Assembly (NCBI RefSeq): GCF_030445035.2
Contig: NC_080673.1
Span: 40,172,365 to 40,236,364, forward strand
Origin: Dasypus novemcinctus
Taxonomy: Eukaryota; Chordata; Mammalia; Cingulata; Dasypodidae
Direction: 5' to 3'
Length of the DNA: 64,000 nucleotides
Numbering within the stretch: the first letter of the stretch is position 1; the number at the start of each line of letters is the position of its first letter. Both the position numbers and the translations under genes were made by a program. Of this stretch, positions 57,031 to 64,000 are shown in pieces. The notes below the pieces were generated by a model. It had not been told where the DNA came from, ran no database searches, and worked only from the letters and a program-made list of their open reading frames with translations.

Positions 57031-59879
57031 GTTAGCTATACAACTACAAACTGGTGCCATATTTACACCTAATTTCCCTTTATTTTCACAGGCATTACAT
57101 TTGCATTAACATATGCATTGAGTTTACAGAAAAAAATGCCAAGTAATCCCTAGCTGCTAGAAACGTTTTCAATATTATCATTCTCTGCTATCTAAATTAT
57201 TAGATTTGGGAGATTGGCTTAATTTCCCAATGTTCAGTGATTATGTATTAAATTATCTCTATATTACAAAAATAAATGTTTTTATGAAGCATTTGAATAC
57301 TTAAGTTGTGAAAATGATCTACATGTGGACAGAAAAATGGCATTTCCAACTATTAACTGGATAAATGTTTAAATAAGTAAAATTGAAAATATTTATCCAA
57401 GCTGACTTGTAGTTCATTTGAGATGCAACTGGCTTTTAAGAGGAGCTTACATAATCATCATTAGGGGCATAAGTAGGTTGTTTTCATAGTTGGCACCCCT
57501 AAAGCAAATGACTCATTGTCAATTACAGTTTATAGTTATATTTGAACTCTTCTCTTTTCAAGACTGTACAGGTAATTTTGTCAGTTTATCCTTACATATT
57601 TTTAAATACTTTTGTACATAAAATAACCCATTTATAGAAGAGTTGGTAATCCTCCAATTCACCTACAGTTTTAGATATGCTGACTTTATAAATTACTCCT
57701 TTTAAGAATGGTGATAAGCTAAAAAAAAAAATTCCAATCTAGAAGGCAAATAACTCATTCAATGCTTTATAAATATATGCACAGAAATGCCGTTAAACCT
57801 CCCAAAGAAAATGTACAGATACTAAAAGAGTGAGAAAGACATTCTGAGGCTGTGAAACATCACTATCTTCTCATTTCAAAGCCCAAATGACGCAAGCCTT
57901 TTTCAGTATTGTGCTTTGCACAAAAGAAGTACCAGATAAAAGCTTGTTAAAGCAAAAGGTGGACCATGTTAGCTATGCATTCCCATGATTCTAACCACTG
58001 TCCTAACTTGAGAATGACTGCTCTTTCAAAAAGTTAAAGGAACAAAAGAAAAATTCAAACATAGTTTTTGGTATGTTGTTGGGCTATTTTTTTCCCCCAA
58101 GGGTAACATACAAGAATCCTAAGTCACTCAACAGCTCCTAATGAATCAGTTCACCAGCAATGCTCAGCTAAGATGCCAATGCCAGCACTACTTCCATAGG
58201 GCTTCCCTTAGCCAGGATTTCTAATGTCAAAGACATAGGAAAAGGAAGCAGCAAAGGACATGGTAACCCTTTCAAGAGTCCCATGAAAAACTAAAAGAGA
58301 AGATACAAAAGGAACACCTGATTTACTAAGATACTGTCCATAGTTAAGACATAAACACATACTCTCCAAGTACACTAGAAGAGCACCCGCAGCAGTCCTA
58401 ACAGAGGACACTTACTGCTTGCTTCTCACAACCGGCAAACGCCAGCTGGGACAAAAGAATTAGCCTTGGCTCTGAGGTCTGAAAAATGTCAAGTGTCTCA
58501 TCAATCTTCTCAGGACAGAGACAGGCTTGCATTTATGTCTCACCTATAGACTTGAGTACCTAAGCAGCAGGGAAGAAGGCTGCTAAGGCTGACCTGTAGG
58601 AACAGATGCCTAGCCCTGAGTAAAACACAGCACTGCCACTGTTAGGCTCTGAAGATTAGAACTTCTCTTCAGGTCCCCTGAGTGCAAATCACAACCCATC
58701 AGCAGTGCGTCTGAGGAGCGGACCTTCCTGGGGAGGCCGTAGCTCGGTGGAGCACCTTTTAACTTTGTAAACTTTTAATAAGGGGACACTGTGATCCTAT
58801 CCTTAGCCTTTAGTTGGTTGACAAGCAAAACGACTTGGAATGAGTATGTTCATGAGAGTTTTCAAAGAGGGCCCTTGGCCGCCTCCTCAAAGCTCTCCTT
58901 CCTAACAGCCATACTACTTTGCTCTTGGATCAGAAACGCTGAAACGCTGCTGCTCTCTTGAAGGGAGTGAGGGGGGGGGGGGATGAAAAGAGAGCAGGTA
59001 CGCTTTGCCTCGCAGTGCATTTAAGACAGCCTGTTCTCAAGGTCAGTTTAGAGCTCAAGACTTTCCTGAGAGTGTTGGAGGGGCCTTGCCACTCAGCCGG
59101 TCACTCACTGCCTTGGTCAACAACAAGCAACAGGAACGCCAAGCCAAGGAAAATCCCCCAGAAAACCTTTTCTCTCAGTTCCTGACATGTGTCACGGATG
59201 AAGTAGGGGCAGGAAGGGCTGGCCCACACCCCTCTGATGACAGATGGGAGCAGAGCAAGCCCGGTTTGAAGAGGCAGAGGAAAACAGTCCCACTTTATTT
59301 GGGGGAGAAGAAAGGATAGGAAAAGTACAGAGGATTCTCAACTACGGAAATCTTGCTCACTCCCCTACCTCATTGGGAAAAGGCTCCTCCACCCACTTTG
59401 ATGATTAAATAGAGAATGTCAATCAAGACAACCACAGAGCCAAATGGGAGCTGCCAATCTCCAACCCTACACCTTGGCACTCCGTTCTGCCCTGAAAGAA
59501 AAGCCCAGGGCGGTTTGTTTCCAGTCAGGGTGTTGAATCTGTAGCACAACATAAACATGTCACAGATTCCTAACATCCTAAGAGCAACACTGCTGCGAGC
59601 AGAGGCAGAGAGCCTGGTTTTGAACGTACATTTTCGGGTTCTCACATTGTCTCCACACCAAAAAGCACACAAAGCCAAAGGATGCTCGGAGAAGGAAGGA
59701 AGCGCTTGCTACTCATTCCAGGAAGACAACTGTGGGTCAGCAGAGGGGGGTCACGGCCGGCCCAACGTTAGGGTAGTTTCTGCGCAAGCAGCTGTTTGAA
59801 AACTGACCACTAAGTCCTGAAGAAATTCACCATGTGGCACTATTTCTTTCACGTTAACCCGGGCACATATTTGTTTCCT

Positions 59880-60640
59880 AGGTCTCTGAATTGGCGGGGG
59901 GTCCACCGCCTCCTTAGCCCCCGACCCTGCGCCCCGCTCCGGGCACCCCGCACGAGTCACTCACCGAAAGGCCGCGGGCCCGGCAGCCTCCCGCCGCACC
60001 CAATCCGGAACCCGCGGGCGGCCGCACCAAGGGCTCGCGGGGCGCCCCGAGACCCGTCCAGCGGCGGGTGCGCCGCCGAGTGCGCGCGAGTCCCCGGAGG
60101 CGCGTTCAGCGTCCCGCGGCAGCAGGAGGGACGCGAGTGGGCCGTCCCCGCGGGCAGCGCGCGAGCTCCCGGCGGGCGTCCCTTATCGGGGCCGAGCAGG
60201 AGTGCTCGGCGGGCGGGCGCCGGGACCGCGGCAGGACGGGCGGCCGAGGGTGCTGCGCCGAGACAGACGCCCTCACGCGCCGCGCAGGCTCGGCCGCGCA
60301 GCACGAGGGCGCGTCCTGGAGAGAGGCCACCCGCTGGTCATGCGGGAGGAGCGGGGCCCCGAGCAGGGACCCAGCCGGAGTCTGACCCGGCCGATGCCCG
60401 GCCAAGGAACGAGTCCGCGCTCCCGGGAGCGCTGCGCACTGCTCGCTCTCCTGGCGCAGCTGCGACTGTAGTGGTCCCCGCTCCAGCTCGCCACTCCCCT
60501 CGGCGCTTTGGGCCACTCCCTCGCCCCTCAGGCTGTTGAGGGGGGGAGGGGGTCGCTTAGGCCCCGCCCCCTCGCCCCTGGAGCCCCTGGCTTTAGAGCC
60601 CGCGACCTCCCTCCACTAACCCCGACACTCGCCACCTCCG
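59880..60640. promoter_or_regulatory. FHDC1: CpG island 1, likely FHDC1 promoter
   Basis: CpG dinucleotides are dense throughout, in contrast to the CpG-poor flanking DNA. A GC box of the Sp1 type (CCCCGCCCCCT) lies at about 60562-60572. The island overlaps the predicted exon 1 donor and lies upstream of FHDC1 in its orientation, so it is the best candidate promoter. Confidence 0.8.
59965..60480 (-). other. FHDC1: FHDC1 5' non-coding exon 1 (predicted)
   Basis: A strong minus-strand donor (CTTTCG|GTGAGT) ends an exon at 59965 inside a CpG island, 4.3 kb upstream of the start-codon exon, which itself begins with an acceptor in 5' UTR. A non-coding first exon is therefore expected here. The transcription start is not determined; the upper limit is a guess based on the GC boxes near 60560. 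Confidence 0.65.
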
Positions 60641-61812
60641 CCCGGGGCGTTGCACAGTTTCCAGAGGGGGCGCCGGGGGGAGTAACCGGGCGGGGTAGGG
60701 GGTGTCAGAGTGCTCGAGGAGCAAGGGCTGAGGGTGGGGTCTCCGCGCTCTTGGGCGAAGGGTCTGCAACAGCTGCCAGGGCTCCGCCCCGCTCCGCGAC
60801 CCTCCGCGGCAACCACTCTCCCAGTCCCGGGTGGGTGTCCGAGATAGGTGTCCTGGGCTTGGGGAGAAAGCTTCCCGGCCGTACTATGGCTTCGCCGAAG
60901 GGGAACAAGAAAGAGCCGGAAAGTATAATGTGGAGGGAGGACTCAGCGTTTTAAACTGGGGGTTGGAGGGTAAATCGGGAAGCCCGCTGTCACTGAGCTG
61001 GGGACACCACAGAGGCCGGCGGGTGACCTTCCAACACACTCCTTCATCCCCAAACTTCTAGCAAGGGGCGTAACTTCTGACCTGAACTTGGCACATCAAG
61101 ACCAAGTGCTCAAGAAATGAGCAACACCTTGTCCTTGGTCCTCATTACCTGGACTCGGTCCCCGCCATCCCCGCACCCACCGCCAGGAGCCTTCGGAAGT
61201 AGTGGCTCGCGTGGACCCTCCATGACCACTGGCGAGGGACCCGAGCGCGGCTTCTGAGCACGCGTTCCGTACAGGGCTCTGGCATTCTCGGACCCGCGGA
61301 AGATAAACTGCGGGTGCATTTTGTCGTAAAGTCTTAGCTGCTAAGGTTAAATCAGGTGACCCAGGTCCAATCCGGGTGTGGCCCTCGACGGAGTCGATTC
61401 TCGGGACGCGGCTCCAGACCTGTGCGTCTTCGCTTCATGGAACCGATCGCTGTCCTCTGAGGCCGGGGAAGGGCGGCCGTTACAGCGCCCGGGGTGGGTG
61501 TGAAGGAGGTGTCAAGGTGCTCTCCAGCCCTCCCAAGGAGGCCGGGAGGAAGCCGAGACTCGGCAGTCATCGGCCGCCCTGCCCAGCACCGCAGAGCCGG
61601 GTACAGGCCAGGCCTCTGCCCCAGGAGGGCCCGGAGTCCCCCACGCCCCGTGTCCCGCGCTCTGGTCGCCCCTGCTTAGCCGCCCGGCTCACACTCACCC
61701 GCGCGGCCCTCAGGCCGGGTCCCCGCCGCGCTGACTGCGCCCTCGCGCGCCGCCCGCCGTCTCCCAGCGCCGCCGCCTTTCCCGCTGTCACTGCAGATCC
61801 AGCCGCCAAGGA

Positions 61813-61826
61813 CCGCGAGGGGGCAG
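61813..61826 (+). promoter_or_regulatory. CTCF-type binding motif
   Basis: The 14-mer CCGCGAGGGGGCAG matches the CTCF core pattern CCGCGNGGNGGCAG at every fixed position. It lies in the CpG-rich region upstream of FHDC1. Occupancy cannot be told from sequence. Confidence 0.55.
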
Positions 61827-62198
61827 GGCGCGCGGGGCGGAGCGCGCTGGGTGCCTCAGGTAACAGCGCTGCAGCCCAGGCTGCTCCCCGCGCCCGCGCT
61901 CCCTTCCCCCTTCCACCCTCCGAGCGCCACCGTCGCGGCGTTCGCCTGTACCTGCGCGCGGTCTGGGGTGTCTGGGAGCCGCCGCGGGCACACGGCTCCT
62001 CGCACCCCAGCGCCCGCGCAGGGCTGGGCGCCGGGCCGCTGAGGGAAAGAGGGCAGCTGGAAAGGCAGACAGCCGGGCTGTGAAGAAGAGCCAGGTGGCC
62101 CTTGGAACAGGCGAGGGGAGACGCCAAGCTGGCTTCTGAACCCGCAAGTGCCTCCCACAAAGGAACCTCTGCGGCAGCTTCCCGGGCACCTTCCCCTG

Positions 62199-62280
62199 CG
62201 CACACGCGCGCGCACCCCCCCCCCCCCCCGCACACACGTGCGCACACGCACACTCCGCGCACACACACACAGCACACACC
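62199..62280. repeat. C-tract flanked by CA/CG alternating sequence
   Basis: CACACGCGCGCGCAC, a run of 15 C (62215-62229), then GCACACACGTGCGCACACGC and a CA-run. Both halves can form Z-DNA and the C-run can form an i-motif or G-quadruplex on the other strand. It lies at the outer edge of CpG island 2. Confidence 0.85.
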
Positions 62281-62310
62281 AGGCCACTCTCGGCCCCACA
62301 CTCGCTTCCC

Positions 62311-63779
62311 CCTGGAGCACTAGGCAGCACTTGGGCGCACTGCCCAGGCCCTGGCTTTCCCAAGGTCAGCGCCTCCCTGGGGCTTGCAGACAACCTCTCT
62401 GTTACGCCCCTCCCCACTTTTTGAAACTCTCCTCAGTGATGATAACAGGAACCGTGCCGCTGTATTTACGCAAAAAGACGTGTAGGTCTGATCGCACAAA
62501 TGAACTTTGTCTGGGAAAGGCTCCTCACACAAGAGGAAAGGCGCATGGTTTAATCGCATCTTTTTTCAAAGTGATCTGTGACACCAGACAGTGTGAAGCC
62601 AGAAGTCAAAGAAAACCCATGCCGGGTAAAATCGCTGATTGACAGTGAAGTTGCCGGGGTGGGGAGGCACCTGCTGTGGGGTTGAAGTCATCCTTACCTT
62701 TGACTCCTTCCCTGCTTGGTGATCCCAGGTAATCGACCCGGCTTTCCAGCCTCTGGAGCTTGACGCTTCCACCTCTCCACCCTGGTTCTCAGCCTCTTGC
62801 CAGGACAGAGCTCCGCGCGCCCTGAGCGAGCCTTGGGTAGAAAAAGAGAAGCTGTTAAAGTTAAAAAAAAAAAAAAAAAGTTGCCAGCCAAAGCCCATTT
62901 TTCTGCCAAGGATCATGCTATGGTCACCATGAAAAGAAAGGAATCCAACAATTAATAGAGTGGGAAAATGTAATAAAAGAAAGACAGTTCTATGCTCAGG
63001 GAGTTAAAACAGTCCAAAAGGAATATTAACTGCACAGGCAACAGTTAAATTACAGCACATAAAAAGTTAGGGGTAGAATGGCATCCTCTCCTTTAATTTC
63101 ACTGTCAGCCTCCTCAGATGAGGAGTCTGCACCCACTGCACACGTCCACTCCTAAATCAGGAGAACCTGGCTTCCCCCACGCTATACTGAGAGTGCACCC
63201 TAAAATCAGTCACCCTTTGGAGGGTCAAGTCCAGGGACCTCGCTTCAGCCCTTGGGTCCCTTCGATCTCCCTGCAGCATCCTGCCCTGCAGCAGGCCTTC
63301 CCCCTGTTTTTGTAATGCCCTCTGTTTCTCCTTCTTTACTTTTGAGGATAGTAGCAAAGCTCTTCCAACTCTTTATGTCCCATTATTCATGAATACTGCC
63401 TTCTGACTTGAACTGGGATGTGTCCAGATTTTGTGGGGCCTGAAACTTGCACAACTTGGGTGGAGGCAGGGAGAAATTTGTAAAGAAAAGCAATAAAAAT
63501 TAAAAAAAGACAAACACAATACTTTGTGGGTCCAGGGAGAATGAGGGGTGTGGCAACTTTAGCTTCTAGGTAAATCCACTTCTGCTTTACTTGAATGTCA
63601 GGGACTCTTAAATCCATATGGCCACTTTACTATCTCAAGCCCAAATTCAGGGTCCAAAAGTAACTCATCTTTGTTTCAAAGCTAGTACTCTACTCTCTTT
63701 TCCCTACCTAAGTATTTTAAATTTGAAATTCTGGCTTTTTCTTGGGTTCTTCTTCTCTCTGCAATTCCTTATATTTGAG
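62311..63779. other. Upstream DNA, mostly unassigned
   Basis: Apart from the unproven exon at 62698-62831 and an A-run near 62860-62879, I see no gene or named repeat. Confidence 0.5.
62698..62831 (-). other. Candidate upstream exon (unproven)
   Basis: On the minus strand a pyrimidine-rich acceptor (CTTTTTCTACCCAAG|G) and a perfect donor (TCAAAG|GTAAGG) bracket 134 bp. I recognise no protein sequence in it. It could be an upstream 5' UTR exon of FHDC1, an exon of a non-coding RNA, or a chance pair of sites. Confidence 0.3.
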
Positions 63780-64000
63780 CGCTATGGGTTGAATTGTGTC
63801 CCCCCAAAATATATGTTGCAGTCTTCATCCCCAGTACCTTAGAATGTGATTTAAAATATATATATATGGTCATTGCAGGTAGATTGGTTAAATTAAGATT
63901 AGAGTGAGCCCATAATCCAGTATGACTGGTATTATAAGTAGAGGACAAGAGACAGACAAAGAGGAGAACGCCATGTGATATGGAGACAAGAAAGAAGCCG
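63780..64000 (+). mobile_element. MaLR (MLT1-type) LTR, cut by window end
   Basis: The start GCTATGGGTTGAATTGTGTC, then CCAGTACCTTAGAATGTGAT, AGTGAGCCCATAATCCAGTA, TGACTGGTATTATAAGTAG and GAGAACGCCATGTGATATGG fit a MaLR LTR. Its 3' half lies beyond the window. Confidence 0.8.

Larger units (their letters stand above)
55701..59964 (-). other. FHDC1: FHDC1 intron 1 (predicted)
   Basis: This lies between the predicted 5' exon donor and the exon 2 acceptor. It contains MIR fragments near 56410-56520 and 56870-57030. A poly(G) run lies near 58970-58981. No other feature is recognised. Confidence 0.7.
61370..62310. promoter_or_regulatory. CpG island 2, possible alternative FHDC1 promoter
   Basis: This is a second CpG-dense block about 1 kb further upstream. 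It contains a minus-strand consensus donor (GCGG|GTGAGT, exon edge at 61699), a CTCF-type motif at 61813-61826 and, at its outer end, a C-tract plus CA/CG alternating sequence. It may be an alternative FHDC1 promoter, an upstream non-coding transcript, or simply a continuation of island 1; the DNA between them is also GC-rich. Confidence 0.6.

Noticed and set aside
59832-60539. 235-codon plus-strand ORF
   Set aside because: It is a GC-rich open frame over the likely FHDC1 promoter, without recognisable protein sequence.
60661-60674. Second CTCF-like site (CCAGAGGGGGCGCC)
   Set aside because: It lacks one base of the core spacing, so it is a poor match compared with the site at 61813.
60508-60954. 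148-codon plus-strand ORF, with an internal ATG at 60886 in good context (MASPKGNKKEPESIMW)
   Set aside because: It is in a GC-rich promoter region, ends soon after the ATG, has no known similarity and no supporting splice donor in frame.
61567-62417. Long minus-strand ORFs of up to 244 codons
   Set aside because: They are low-complexity Arg/Gly/Cys-rich frames produced by CpG-island and CA/CG repeat composition.
1-64000. CRISPR array, operon, phage, plasmid or secretion-type system
   Set aside because: The window is mammalian nuclear DNA. No regularly spaced repeat array or bacterial gene organisation is present.

Overview
This is nuclear DNA from a placental mammal, almost certainly an armadillo (Xenarthra, Dasypus-like). 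The window carries eight copies of the tRNA-derived DAS SINE family typical of armadillos, alongside eutherian fossils (L1, L2, MIR, L3/CR1, MER5-like, MaLR LTRs). Long introns, GT-AG splicing, CpG islands and one split vertebrate gene fit this reading. Nothing prokaryotic, plasmid or phage-like is present.

The only protein-coding gene I can support is FHDC1 (FH2 domain containing 1, also called INF1), a formin, on the minus strand. Its coding part runs from the start codon at 55665 to the stop codon at 24435-24437 in 11 coding exons. All boundaries are GT-AG, the reading frame is continuous across every junction, and the product is 1,097 residues. A 5' non-coding exon is predicted to end at 59965 inside a CpG island (about 59880-60640). 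A second CpG-rich block (about 61370-62310) has its own minus-strand splice donor and may hold an alternative promoter. The 3' UTR probably ends near 22205-22220, just past an AATAAA signal.

Layout: 1-22.2 kb is intergenic DNA downstream of FHDC1, with an L1 tail broken by a DAS SINE, a solo LTR with a 5-bp target duplication, a pair of related repeat segments about 3 kb apart, L2, L3/CR1 and MER5-like fossils, and long unassigned stretches. 22.2-26.4 kb is the FHDC1 last exon, with a GC-rich coding part. 26.4-55.2 kb holds the other exons and repeat-bearing introns. 55.2-55.7 kb is the exon with the start codon and a polyproline tract. 60-62.3 kb is the promoter region. The window ends inside a MaLR (MLT1-type) LTR at about 63780-64000.

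I found no undescribed biological system. The points most worth checking are the possible alternative promoters and upstream exon of FHDC1, a CTCF-type motif in the second CpG island, the coding hexanucleotide repeat in the polyproline tract, the solo LTR and nested insertions at the left end, the paired repeat near 0.2 and 3.2 kb, and the fact that all five intronic DAS SINEs lie antisense to FHDC1.
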